Below, piece after piece: positions 50,848 through 61,486 of a stretch of DNA of 64,000 nucleotides. The DNA comes from Merluccius polli (lineage: Eukaryota > Chordata > Actinopteri > Gadiformes > Merlucciidae): contig JAOPHQ010001138.1 in NCBI GenBank assembly GCA_030340625.1, positions 1 to 64,000 on the forward strand, read 5' to 3'. Both the position numbers and the translations under genes were made by a program. A model generated the notes under the pieces. The model searched no databases. It was given only the letters and a program-made list of their open reading frames with translations, and was not told the DNA's origin. Numbering within the stretch: the stretch's first letter is position 1; the number at the start of each line of letters is the position of its first letter.

Positions 50848-53800
50848 TCAGGGCTGAGGGGGATTGCTCTGCTCTTGCTGCTGGGGATGCATGCTGTCAC
50901 TGCTGCTACTGGGAGTGCTCCTCCTCTTCCGCCCCCCGTCACGATCAGATGCCAGGTAGAACCACCTCTTCAGCAGGTGCTCCACCTCCTGCTCACTGGC
51001 GTCTTTGCAGCGTGGATTTCTTCTGACTCCCTCTGGTAAAATAATTAATAATAATGGGGAAGGAGAGAAGGTAAAAACTTTAGGCCAAGTAGAATGTCTC
51101 CAACAGCTACATCCATGCCAGATATCAAAGTTGAACTAAGGACCAAATCAAAACCAGAGAGGTCAAGACCCTCCCTCCAATTCCCTTCAAAACTTTTCTG
51201 CCCACTACCTACTTCCAGTACAAAAATCCAGGGCAGATTTCGAGCAGTGCACTATGAGAACAGAGCTAGTGGATCATAAAAGACTACCTGAATGTTACAA
51301 AGGTCTTACAACTGAATTCTTCATTTTTACCTATGACGACGTTCTTCATCTCAAGCTTGTTGAAAGCTAGTTTTCCGTGCAGTCCCGTCCAGTTGATCCT
51401 GGTTGCTAGATTATTTACAAGGATTTGCTTCATCACCCTCCACACTGTATCCTTCAAATTCGCCCCCCCCAAGAGGCCAAGTGTTATCACCTGAAATACA
51501 AAAAACATCACATTTTGCAAATTTGAACAAACATTGGAAGCTGTTGGAATCCAAACAGAAATCATGACATTCCTAGAATACAGTGTCATTATTAGTCCTA
51601 CCAAATCTTTTCTTTTGACTTGTTTGGTCTTTATGGCGTCATCAAGAGCCACAAGATCAACAGGGTCCCTAATAGGTAAAAAACTCGTGTCTGGCAGTGT
51701 AGACGGAGGTGAGGATAAGCAGTCCTGGACCACCCTGAGGATACCACGCTGCATGTCCAGCATCATTTCTTGTTTGGCAATGATTTCTCGTAGAAGAGCT
51801 GAAACAGTTAACATTGGAAAAGATGTCATCATTTTTGTTGCAAGTACAATATGAAATTTCATTAAGAAATTTGTGAAGAGGAATATAAGTAAGGGATAAT
51901 TCATAGGTGTGCAGATATCAGAAGTTAACGCACGTTCTAAAGAATGCACCACAATGGGAAGTTTAACCAAGCCGTGGTATAATGTTATTAGAACTCACAT
52001 CTTAACATAGGGTCAACCTGGGTCGGTTCAGAACATTGCTGTTGGAATCGGGACGGCTCAGAACACTGCTGTTGGAATCGGGACGGCTCGGGAGGCCACT
52101 GCTGTTGGAATCGGGACGGCTCGGGAGGCCACTGCTGTTGGAATCGTGATGGCTCAGAACACTGCTGTTGGAATCGTGATGGCTCAGAACATTGCTGTTG
52201 GAATCGTGACGGCTCAGAACACTGCTGTTGGAATCGTGATGGCTCAGAACACTGCTGTTGGAATCGGGACGGCTCAGAACACTGCTGTTGGAATCGTGAT
52301 GGCTCAGAACACTGCTGTTGGAATCGTGACGGCTCAGAACACTGCTGTTGGAATCGGGACGGCTCAGAACACTGCTGTTGGAATCGGGACGACTCGGGAG
52401 AACACTGCTGTTGGAATCGGGACGACTCGGGAGAACACTGCTGTTGGAATCGGGACGACTCGGGAGAACACTGCTGTTGGAATCGGGACGACTTGGGAGA
52501 ACACTGCTGTTGGAATCGGGACGGCTCAGAAGACAGGTGCAATGGCAGAGGCTCAGGAGAAATTGCCTCCCGTAGAGTAGATGAAAGGCTCGGAATTGCT
52601 GGTAACTTGGGCAGAGGACGTTTTTTAATGACTAGTTCAGCGGGCAGAAATCGTTGTCTTGGCCTTCGGAGATGAAAAAGAAAGTAATTTTAGATCCTGC
52701 AACCATTTATGACCCATTCACATTGCTTTTAAGTAGACAGACAGACAGGTGCCTTGTTGCCTCTGTCTTCACAAGCCACTTGGCATAGCAAGGATCAAAG
52801 CACCGGCTAAACACTTCATTTTGGACAACCTACACCGCTAAATGGAACAGCATCTTTTGTTTAATTGCTGAGACACCCTTTGTTTATTTTGGACACAGCC
52901 TATGTTAGAGTGAGACAAATCATAAACAATCTAAAATGCCCGCTGCAGACTCAATACATACTTGGGTTTTCTTTTCCTTAGGTCATCTTCTGCCTCCGAC
53001 TGGAGGTCGGACTCAATCTCTGCGCGGCTAAGTCTCTGCCGGGCATCTTCAAAGTCATCTGTCAAGAATGAAAAGTGAAATAAACCCCAGGCTGAGGAAC
53101 ACAAACTGTCTTTCCTTTTCTTTGACCATATACGAAGTGCAGTAATGTGCAAATACTTTATTTACATGGTGTGCAGTTCTTAACGCAATCCTTCGCACAC
53201 AAGATTCCAAAAAGTGGGTTTGATATGAGAATATTCCAGTGTACATGTTTAATCAATATTCTGAATTAAAACAGCAGTGGGCTGGGACATAATGACAATG
53301 TATAGCATTTTATTACAAAAATGTTTTATATGGGAAAACCAACCTACCATTTATTCACATTTTCACAATAAAATGCTATGCATTGTGATTATGTCCCAAC
53401 CAACTGCTGATTAAATTCTGAATATTGCTTAACATGTAAACTATAATATTCCCATATCAAACCCCCCTTTAGCAATCTTGCTTTAACCAGAATATTAACC
53501 TTTCCTGTCCGAATACCCTGCATTCAGTCATTGACAATTGTGTACTACCTGACTCATGAAGAAGTGGGAGGTCTTACACTGACCTACACATATTTTAAAT
53601 TATACTTACGTGATGTGTAAAGAATCTTCACTGGATAAGGAGTCCAGGTCTCCTTTGGTTGCTCATGACTCCTGACAGCCTTGTGCAGAGCATCAGGTTT
53701 ATAGGGTGGCCATTTGCACACATTGTCATTAACCCAGACTGCTGGCACCACCTCGACTTCATTGGTTGTTGTGAAGCTAGCAATGTGAAACACTGAGGGA

Positions 53801-56675
53801 GGGGGGTTGGGGGGAGAAAATCAATGAATGTGCAAAAGGGGAAAGACAACAAAACTGCCCTCTACCCCAAATGGTACCCTGAAGTACTTAAAAACCTCAC
53901 CCAGCCTTGCACATTTTAAATCCGCCGATAAATGTGACACTACTAAAACTCCCACTTCTCGTGAATCCAAAGGATAATCATAAAACTTCTCTGACTTTTC
54001 GAATTCTCTATACACTATGTATTCCTGGTCTTTATAGACAAGTATATTTTCTACTAAGGCAACATGCTGATTAATTCTAATACAGTTGTCTCCATTAGCA
54101 ATCTTGACATGAACACCACTTGACATGCACACCAGTTCTCGGAATTGTTGTACTTCCCCTTCAAATACCTCTGGTAAAGGCCCGTTACCATGTTCCCCCT
54201 TTGCTTGCCTTTTTAGGCACTTCAGTTCTACGCTACATTGTTGATTGTGCATTTCCACTTCAGACACTCTACGAATCACCTGGGTTAGAGGACTATGTGC
54301 TTTATGAACCATTTTCTTTAATGTACAGAGGTAGTTCTCGAATGGAAAGCCAGAAAACAAGTCCAAATGCCCATGCAGCATTACATCATTACTAAGATGA
54401 GTCAACCCATGTACACTGTAGACCACAAACTCTGGACCATACAACCTGCTGAAGTGCTCAACGAATGAGACAAGTAAAGTATTTGCAAAACCATTAAGGG
54501 ATGAACAATAAAGTGGGTTTGCTAAAACAGAAATGGCAACTGACAGCAGCATAAAATTACTGTATATTTCTTCAGCTAGCACACCCCTTAAAACAACTGC
54601 ACCAGTATAAAGAAGGAACTGTCTTAGTTCAGTTGCCTTCCACCTACATCTTTCTGCCAGACTCCTTGGTTTCCTTGCGAATTCAACTGGGACAAATGCC
54701 TTTAAGCTCACCAGTTTTTCAGAGACTCTGTTCATTTCACGAGATGAGCTATGACACCGAAGCGGTCCACCACTGCCAAACCACATATCCAAAAGCCTTC
54801 TCATAACACCAAAACAGACCAGATGCATGTAATCATGAGGGAACTGACTAACCATGCCTACACCGGTCTCAAGCAGAGGGGAAACAATTAAGTGATGATC
54901 CTCATCAGTACCCCTTCTAAAGGACTCATCTGTCCTGCAAACAGCACTAACCTCTGGGAAAGTCATGCGGTGACAAATATACACACCTGGCTGTACACAT
55001 TTGTCACATCCTGCATAACCGGAGTGACTTTTAATCCCTTTGATAAAGGCTCTAGCAGGAGCATCACAGATGACTGAGCATACCTTCAAAAACAGAGTTT
55101 TCGAACCCATGACAAATCCTTTGCTCAACATTCCTAATTCCTGTACCAAGGCACCAAGGTATTCATGCACAGAAGTTGGTTTAGATTGACCACAGTAAAG
55201 GGCAATCAACAACGGCCGACTGGAAATGTATCCTTTACCACGCAACATGCCCAACACAGGCCAGAACTGGGTCGATGAACTTTTAAACAATGGTAAACCA
55301 TCCATGTTAAGTTGCAAACTAAACGCATGTCTATCTGGGATTTTTGATGACAAATATTCTAAGGTCTTGCCAAACATTTTCAGAATGCCAAAGTAGAAAA
55401 AAACCCCACCAGCCAGTTTTTCCAAAGTATACTTTGTTGTGGTTTTCAAAAGGGTCCTCCCATCCTTTGGAAGAAAGGGATGGTGTTCTTGCAGTATACA
55501 CAAGAGAGCAGACAGTGACACCAGTGACACACTATACTCAACAGCCCAATTAGATAGAGAGGTGGACAAATCTAATGGAGGAGGACTCTCCTCATCATCC
55601 TCAGTCTCATCATCTGACACCTCACTTACAATCTCTGTCTCCACATTCTCCGCAAGATCAATATCACTCACCATCTCGCCCTGCATCTGCCATACTACAC
55701 CTGTATAGAGACTTTCTTCTACCTTTGCAATTCTGTCATTTGTCCGTTTGACAGCTCGCCTGCGCAAATTGCTCCACTGTGACCTCTCCATTGTCAACTG
55801 GGGGGAAAGAGAGAGAAATGTCAATGTAAATTCTAGGGCTGCAGCTATCGATTCTTTTTGTAATCGATTAATTTAGCACTTTATCGATCGATTAATCGAG
55901 GAATCGGATTTAAAGAAATTGCGTTTTTAAACAACCAAAACAAATAATGCTTAACGAAAATGATGTGGCTGTAAAATGATCAAGCATTTCAAAAAAAAAA
56001 ATGCGCAAGTGCTGAGAGGGAGAAAAAGAGGGAGAGAGGGAGAAAAAGAGGAAAAGCAATTTAATTTATTAATATGCACAAGGACCTACCGACGGGGGGG
56101 GGGGGCGCAATAGTAACACACCGCGGACCTACGACCGACGGGGGGGTGCGCGCAATAGTAACACACCGCGGACCTATGACCGACGGGGGGGGCGCGCGCA
56201 ATAGTAACACACCGCTTTTGGTGTGAATGTACAGTTATGAAGCCTAAAATAACCACATCTTTTTGTTTCACTTTTTTTAGTGAACTTGTGTAACATATAT
56301 TTTAGATAGAACACGACAGTGACCGTATGCCATGCGGACATAAGGCAGCAGATAACAGCAAAATACCCAGATAACAGCAAAATACCCTGTTATTCATATA
56401 GCATTACAATACTAATTAACATGCGTAGCTTATGCAGTTTCCTTATCAAGAGTGAAACACGGCTGGCCATCTAATCCTCATGATTCCGTTTGGGCGCGGG
56501 AAAAAAAATGTAGCAAAAATGTTTAAATAGCCTTCACAAAGAAACCTAATGAAACACGAGAACACGAGTTTAAACCAGACAGAATACAACTTACCTTACT
56601 TTTGGTCGAAACTCGAAACGACGAAATCTCTCTTTCTGTCAGGAAACGTACGGGAAAATGTGGTTTGGTGAACAT
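50848..56675 (-). CDS. DUF4806-type protein of the EnSpm element, seven exons
   Basis: Exons in transcript order: 56600-56675, 53610-53792, 52962-53058, 51999-52663, 51602-51798, 51331-51490, 50848-51032 (TGA). Phases are continuous, 520 residues in total. Exon 2 gives FTTTNEVEVVPAVWV ... WPPYKPDALHKAVRSHEQP, the usual N-terminal module. Exon 4 contains a repeat coding SEPSRFQQQC units. Exons 5-7 give the DUF4806 core (FLPIRDPVDLVALDDAIK, LGLLGGANLKDTVWRVMKQI, INWTGLHGKLAF) and a basic C-terminus (RRNPRCKDASEQEVEHLLKR). The function of DUF4806 proteins is not known; they recur with transposons. Exons 2-7 are secure. The first exon (ATG at 56675) is inferred: its donor is one of two overlapping GTAAG sites, and only the upstream one keeps frame. 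The transposase ORF lies in intron 1. Confidence 0.75.
52029..52530 (-). repeat. Coding minisatellite (30-33 bp) in the DUF4806 gene
   Basis: About 16 copies of TGCTGTTGGAATCG(G/T)GA plus a variable spacer. On the minus strand it encodes SEPSRFQQQC-type decapeptides, with 11-residue variants (PESSRFQQQCS, PPEPSRFQQQW). All variants keep the reading frame. Confidence 0.92.
53215..53466. repeat. Imperfect palindrome with about 108-bp arms
   Basis: The left arm (GGGTTTGATATGAGAATATT ... TAGCATTTTATT, to about 53325) returns in inverted form from about 53357 to 53466, with scattered mismatches. Probably a foldback MITE lodged in intron 2 of the DUF4806 gene. Confidence 0.82.
53821..55791 (-). 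CDS. TNP2-like (EnSpm/CACTA) transposase, 656 aa
   Basis: Uninterrupted ORF. The start is taken at the ATG 55791-55789 (MERSQWSNL) because a strong acceptor (TCTTTCCCCCCAG) ends at 55798, just upstream; the frame is open 11 codons further. Features: basic N-terminus, acidic stretch (VSDDETEDDEES), then the TNP2 core. That core has QLNMDGLPLFKSS with a candidate catalytic Asp near residue 163, VICDAPARAF near 243, a CxxC...C..H knuckle (CDKCVQPGVYICH) near 262, and HDYMHLVCFGVMRRLLDMWF near 320. It would cut and join the element ends in the nucleus. An intact 656-codon frame suggests recent activity. Confidence 0.85.
   Translation of the reverse strand: MERSQWSNLRRRAVKRTNDRIAKVEESLYTGVVWQMQGEMVSDIDLAENVETEIVSEVSDDETEDDEESPPPLDLSTSLSNWAVEYSVSLVSLSALLCILQEHHPFLPKDGRTLLKTTTKYTLEKLAGGVFFYFGILKMFGKTLEYLSSKIPDRHAFSLQLNMDGLPLFKSSSTQFWPVLGMLRGKGYISSRPLLIALYCGQSKPTSVHEYLGALVQELGMLSKGFVMGSKTLFLKVCSVICDAPARAFIKGIKSHSGYAGCDKCVQPGVYICHRMTFPEVSAVCRTDESFRRGTDEDHHLIVSPLLETGVGMVSQFPHDYMHLVCFGVMRRLLDMWFGSGGPLRCHSSSREMNRVSEKLVSLKAFVPVEFARKPRSLAERCRWKATELRQFLLYTGAVVLRGVLAEEIYSNFMLLSVAISVLANPLYCSSLNGFANTLLVSFVEHFSRLYGPEFVVYSVHGLTHLSNDVMLHGHLDLFSGFPFENYLCTLKKMVHKAHSPLTQVIRRVSEVEMHNQQCSVELKCLKRQAKGEHGNGPLPEVFEGEVQQFRELVCMSSGVHVKIANGDNCIRINQHVALVENILVYKDQEYIVYREFEKSEKFYDYPLDSREVGVLVVSHLSADLKCARLGEVFKYFRVPFGVEGSFVVFPLLHIH
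55832..56240. repeat. hAT-like fragment and GC-rich tandem repeat
   Basis: TAGGGCTGCAGCTATCGATT ... ATTAATCGAGGAATCG (from 55836) is the style of a common fish hAT terminus. At 56088-56214 a 45-60-bp unit (GACCGACGGGGGG ... CGCAATAGTAACACACCG) is repeated three times. Both lie between the transposase acceptor and the upstream exon. Confidence 0.6.
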
Positions 56676-56960
56676 GCGCTAGCTAAACCAAGCTAAAGGC
56701 TAGGTCAATTAACTATTCAAAAACAAGCCAGTTTAATGCTTCTCATGTCATATAACGCCATTATAGACGGAACTTACAACCTAAAGTATACAAACAAGAA
56801 CGATAGTTAGTTTAATAGAAATACTGAAAATTAAACATGTGTCATTGTCTCTAACTTGAGATGAACTACCTTACCTCAATGAACGCAAGGCAGCAACTGA
56901 TGGCCACCTGTCCAACGTCCCTTAAAATGGCCGCTCCAAGGTCAAAGTGCAAATCCCGAA
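56676..56960 (-). promoter_or_regulatory. Candidate promoter of the EnSpm gene pair
   Basis: Upstream of the inferred first coding exon. AAAATGGCCGCTCC (56924-56937) is a YY1-like site. A potential noncoding exon ends at CATTGAG|GTAAGG near 56875. One transcript start here could feed both the transposase acceptor (55798) and the DUF4806 exon 2 acceptor (53793). Confidence 0.4.
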
Positions 56961-58216
56961 ATATTTTATATCGGGTTTTTTACATATATATATCAAAGCT
57001 ATTGAAAATTGTTTTGCACAGTAGCATTACTATAAGATGTACGACTCTGACATTTTGTACATGTTGTAAACCTTGTTGACATTATAATTCAGTTCGTTGT
57101 CAATGCTAACCGTTAGCATGTATATGGAGTTTTCCATTGGAATTAGCCTTAAGCTACCAACCGTTTTCTAGCGGAATTGTAATGTTGTTTAAATGTGCTC
57201 AGGCAACGATAACTGACACATCGTATTTGTATGTTTCAGTTTTACAGTCATTTCTTCAAGTAAACAAGTCCATTAAGACAATTCCATCGTCTGACTTTTC
57301 TTGGGGAAGAAGAAACTGTTCGCTATCTGCCAAAGTCTCATACACACTCAAACGAGCAGAGGCAAAATATCCACACCCTCCATATACACAATCTATGATT
57401 ATACTTAAATATTGTGTATCAGTTGTACTCTATTTTATTATTGTGATCTTAAGAACTATACATTCACATTCATTTTATATTAGATTTCAGAATAATTAAT
57501 TTATTATGAAATGAAATTAACTTGTCATAACTTTAATAATATAAAGTTATGACAAAGACTACCATACAAGTCATTCATTGTCATTATTATGTGCATGTTT
57601 CATTATTTGACGCAGACAAACGTGCAGACAAACGTGGGAAAAGATGACAAAAATATGTAGGCAAACGTCTGCATCTTGGAATCTTCTGTCACCTAAAGAG
57701 CTAGCTTAAAAACGCTGATTATTCAAAAAGCCCATGTTAATTCTCATAGAGAAATTCGGCTTGGAACGTTTTGATTATATCACTTCGCAAGTCTTTTGCC
57801 AGAGAAGAGCCATGAATGAATGCTCCTCCCCTCCCCTGCCGCCGCCAGCGATTCCGCTATCGCTATGGCATCCAGTGAAGTGCCAGAATATGTAAGGCAC
57901 TTTTCCGGGTCGCCATCCATTTGCCAACATCGTACATAAACAAAACAAATGCCTGAAGAATCCAGAAAAAGGCCGAAATATTTTGCTATTTGGGTGGTTA
58001 AGGCAGATCCAGAGTGGCACTGGGCAGAGCCAATAGGTTTTAAACTTCAACAGCACCCGCCTTCAAGTGAGACATCGTTTGTCTCTACAGCACTGCTAGA
58101 CCTTTAGTATGAATGTAATGAGTACCAAGGTCTAGTTAGGACTAGGCTAAAATTCAGCCAGGATAACCAACATATGCCGGCTTAATCCCTTATCTTGGTT
58201 TTGTGCAATACCCTGG

Positions 58217-59160
58217 TAACTAATCCAAGTAGGCTAAATTACTTTCATTGAGTACATCTATTCATTTTTTGTTTGTATTGTCAAACAATTGTACATTATT
58301 ATTATCATCATTATTATTATACTAGCCATTATTATTATTATTATTATTATTATTAGTGTTATTATTATTCATGTTATTAGTATTATTATATATTATGATA
58401 AAAAAAATACTGTAGCAAGCAGTGGCTGTTTTTATTAGCCGCAAAAACGGAACCCAACGGAACACCAACCCACTGCGCATGCGTCCCGTCACTGGATCTG
58501 ACGCGGTTCTCTCTGTCCTCCATGCGGCTTCAGCCCCACCGGAAGCGTTTCAGCAGCAAACGCGAGAATCACGAGATCACGCGATTTGTGGATGTAAAAA
58601 GAAAACCAACAAATAAAGGTTCCTTGCCTGTCCGAAGATGACTTGCAGTTGCTTTGTCTGTCAGAAGTTGACTTGGTCATTTTCCCTCGATTTGTGTGCT
58701 TCTACCATGAGTTAGTAGGCTGCTATATAGTAAATGTGTTCTTTAATTGTGTTTAGTGTTATGTTTATTGTTGTTATGTCCTAGTGTGTTGTACTGTAGC
58801 CTACAGACAAAGTTAATAAAGTTAAAGTCCAGTTATGAACGACATGGATCAAAGATTTGTGGCTGTGTTCGATTATTTTGAAAATTGACCGGATGCTGTA
58901 TGGCTTTTACTTTCTGACTTCCTGCCCATCTCGATCTGCTCGGTTGGGCTTGCACTTTCTGGCGCGAGTTTACGAGCCGTGCACATAACTTCATTCCCGT
59001 TTTAAACACTGCCTTTTCATAAGAGGTGAAATCAGTTTTAATGGTCAATGAAATGATCAATTTAAACAGTAGCAAAGCCTAAAGTTTATGTTTATATTAG
59101 TAAGAAAGATGGCGAATTCTTTGTCATAAAATCAGAAAATTATAGCTAAATAGTTACTAT
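58217..59160. other. Spacer between the nested stack and the gypsy remnant
   Basis: It contains an interrupted (ATT)n run at about 58300-58395. No gene was recognised. Short ORFs on both strands have no recognisable domains. Confidence 0.5.
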
Positions 59161-59163
59161 GTT

Positions 59164-61480
59164 ATGTTAAACAGAGGAACCCAAAAGCAGATCACAAACT
59201 TGGTTGTTACGATTCCAAAAGACAGGCTTTATTGGAAATCCGAGGAATGAAATGGTGAGGTGTAGCTCCTGCTGGCAGTGGTGAGAGAATATGGCTTAGA
59301 CCCAGACAGAGTGGAACTTGAGTCAGCATGACAGAGGACTGACTGACACAGGTTTTAGTTGAGATACATGAAATGTGGGATGTATTCTCATTGACTGGGG
59401 AAGCTTGAGTCTGACAGCTCTGAAAGGGGCCAATGCAACGAGGAGAGAGTTTTCTAGAGTCTGTCTTTAAGGGAATGTCTCGAGATAAAAGCCAAACCTC
59501 CTGACTTGAGGAGCAGGATTCCGGCGACGGTTAGCAATTTGACGGTTGCGGGCTCCGGAGTGAAGCAGGGCTGAGCAGGCATCTCTCCAGATCTTCTGAC
59601 AGCGACGAACATGAGCCTGGACAGAAGGGACTGCAATCTCCTCCTCCTGAACCGAGAGCAGAGGGGGCTGGTAGCCCAAAGAACACTGAAATGGAGACAC
59701 ACCGGTGGCTGTGCTGATGAGGGAGTTGTGGGAATATTCCACCCAGGGGGGTTGTGTGCTCCATGAAGATGTATTGTTCCATCTTCAGGTCCTCCAGTTC
59801 CTGATTTGCTCGTTCTGTTTGTCCATTGGTCTGGGGATGAAAACCAGAGGAAAGACTCACTGAGGCTCAGAGGGCTGAACAGAAGGATTTCCAAACTTGA
59901 GAGATGAATTGAGGGCCACGGTCAGAAACTATGTCCGAAGGGATCCCATGCAGGCGGAACACATGATGCACTAGGTGGTCAGCAATCTCACAAGCTGTGG
60001 GGAGTTTAGGGAGAGCCACAAAATGGACTGCTTTGGATAATCGATCCACAATAGTTAACATTTCTGTGTTACCTTGTGAGGGAGGAAGGCCTGTGACAAA
60101 GTCCAGAGCTATATTAGTCCAGGGACGTCCTGGTATGGCCAATGGATGGGGTAAACCAGCTGGAGCCTGAATGGAGGCTTTTCCGCGGGCACACACAGTA
60201 CAGGCAGAGACGTAAGCTCTGGTTTCTGTCTCCATGGTAGGTCACCAGAAATGTTGCCGAAGGAGGGACAGGGTACAGACTATGGCAGGATGGCAGGCAA
60301 ACCTGGAAGTGTGCCCCCACAGAAGCATCTGAGAACAGACAGAGTTGGGAACAAAAAGTCTATTAGGTGGACCATTACCTGGGTCAGGTTGTACCTGCTG
60401 GGCCTCCCTCACCAAGGACTCCACCTCCCAAGTCACAGCAGCAACTACACAGGAGGATGGAAGAATGTTGTCTGGCCTAGAGGGAACCTCTCCTGTGGGA
60501 AAGTGTCGGGAGAGAGCATCAGGTTTAGTATTCTTAGAACCAGGACGGTAAGTTAGCGTGAAGCTAAACCGACCAAAAAACAGGGCCCAGCAGGCTTGGC
60601 GAGAGTTCAGGCACTTAGCAGTTTGGATGTAGGCCAAATGCTTATGGTCGGTCCAAACAATGAAAGGGTGTTCTGCTCCCTCTAGCCAGTGTCTCCACTC
60701 CTCCAAGGCTAGTTTAACTGCCAACAATTCCCTGTTACCAACATCATAGATCTGCTCCGCTTGGTGTGGAACTCACACTTCTCCGCCTTGGCAAACAGTT
60801 TGTTCTCCAGGAGCCTTTGCAGCACTTGCTGGACATGGAGAGTGTGTTCCTGGAGGTTCTGAGAAAATGAGAATGTTGTCTAGGTAGACAAACACAAAAC
60901 GGTTAAGGAAGTCTCTGAGAACATCATTCACCAATGCCTGAAACACTGCTGAGGCATTGGTTAGGCCGAAAGGCATAACCAAGTATTAAAAATGCCCTAA
61001 CGGGGTGTTGCATGCTGTTATCCATTCATCCCCCTCCCTAATCCTAACCAAGTAGTATGCATGCCTCAGGTCCAGCTTTGAGAAGACAGTGGCACCGTGA
61101 AGGGGTTAAAAAGCTGAACTTACAAGTGGCAGAGGGTACTTGGCAGAGGGTAATTTTTGACAGTTATGTTATTCAGGGCCCGGTAATCAATGCATGGACG
61201 AAGGGTCTTGGATACAAAGAAGAACCCAGCACCAACAGGAGAGGGCACATTGGCTGATGGTAGGATGTAGAACTGAATATGTTCACGGTGGTTCCCAGAG
61301 ATACAGAAGCACAGGAGCCGTTTGGTGGGTTACTTGAGCCAAAAGCCAAAAGAGTGCAGTCATCTGAATGCCTGCCTGGAGAGCAAATTCCCGGTCCATA
61401 AAGTTCTCATCTGCTCCAGAATCCACAAAAGCTGACAGAGACAAAGTGTCATTATTAGCCGTTATTAGTTAGCCGTCCCC
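59164..61480 (-). mobile_element. Ty3/gypsy retrotransposon remnant
   Basis: Minus-strand protease, reverse transcriptase, RNase H and integrase pieces appear in the order expected for Ty3/gypsy. AATAAA followed by CTGTC near 59222-59232 (minus strand) may mark the 3' end. No paired LTRs are visible. The 5' side is interrupted by the plus-strand LINE near 61480. Confidence 0.75.
59454..61450 (-). pseudogene. Decayed gypsy pol (protease, RT, RNase H, integrase)
   Basis: Protease: VDSGADENFMDREF near 61385-61430. RT: GFFFVSKTLRPCIDYRALNN near 61170-61235, and VMPFGLTNASAVFQ ... YLDNILIFS near 60860-60980. RNase H: ILAVKLALEEWRHWLEG and WTDHKHLAYI near 60600-60727. Integrase: HHCC finger and core (IALDFVTGLPPS, IVDRLSKAVHFVAL, SDRGPQFISQVW) at 59867-60330. 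The frames are broken by shifts and stops, and the RT active site reads YLDN rather than YxDD, so it cannot be functional. Confidence 0.8.
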
Positions 61481-61486
61481 CGGTAA

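Larger units (their letters stand above)
49790..57994 (-). mobile_element. EnSpm/CACTA-like DNA transposon, 8.2 kb, near complete
   Basis: Left end CCCACATAGGAAAATCTTTC and inverted right end CCCAAATAGCAAAATATTTC agree at 16 of 20 bases. TG flanks both sides (49788-49789 and 57995-57996). Joining the flanks recreates the uninterrupted MITE sequence (GATTGGTTA) seen in the sister copy near 47080, so the ends are exact. It encodes a TNP2-type transposase and a DUF4806-type protein, both on the minus strand, plus several internal repeats. Confidence 0.88.
48986..58149. mobile_element. MITE with 9-bp target duplication, copy 2, split by two insertions
   Basis: Same ends as 46711-47232 (TAGCCTGGCTCCGCCC ... 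GGACTAGGCTA). Perfect 9-base duplication AAATTCAGC at 48977-48985 and 58150-58158. Its own sequence is only 48986-49176, 49677-49789 and 57997-58149, about 460 bases. The gaps are the P-type MITE and the EnSpm element. Confidence 0.85.
45629..58216 (-). mobile_element. Harbinger-like element, outer shell of a nested stack
   Basis: The left end GGTATTGCACAAAACTAGGA and the inverted right end GGTATTGCACAAAACCAAGA match. Similarity continues inward in patches (ATCCTG.CT.AATT ... GGTTGCA). A decayed HARBI1-type transposase lies between. Most of the length is later insertions. A clean 3-base target duplication was not found, so the exact ends are provisional. Confidence 0.55.

Noticed and set aside
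52146..52580. Plus-strand ORF repeating AVGIVMAQNT
   Set aside because: Antisense shadow of the coding minisatellite; the minus-strand frame joins to DUF4806 exons in phase.
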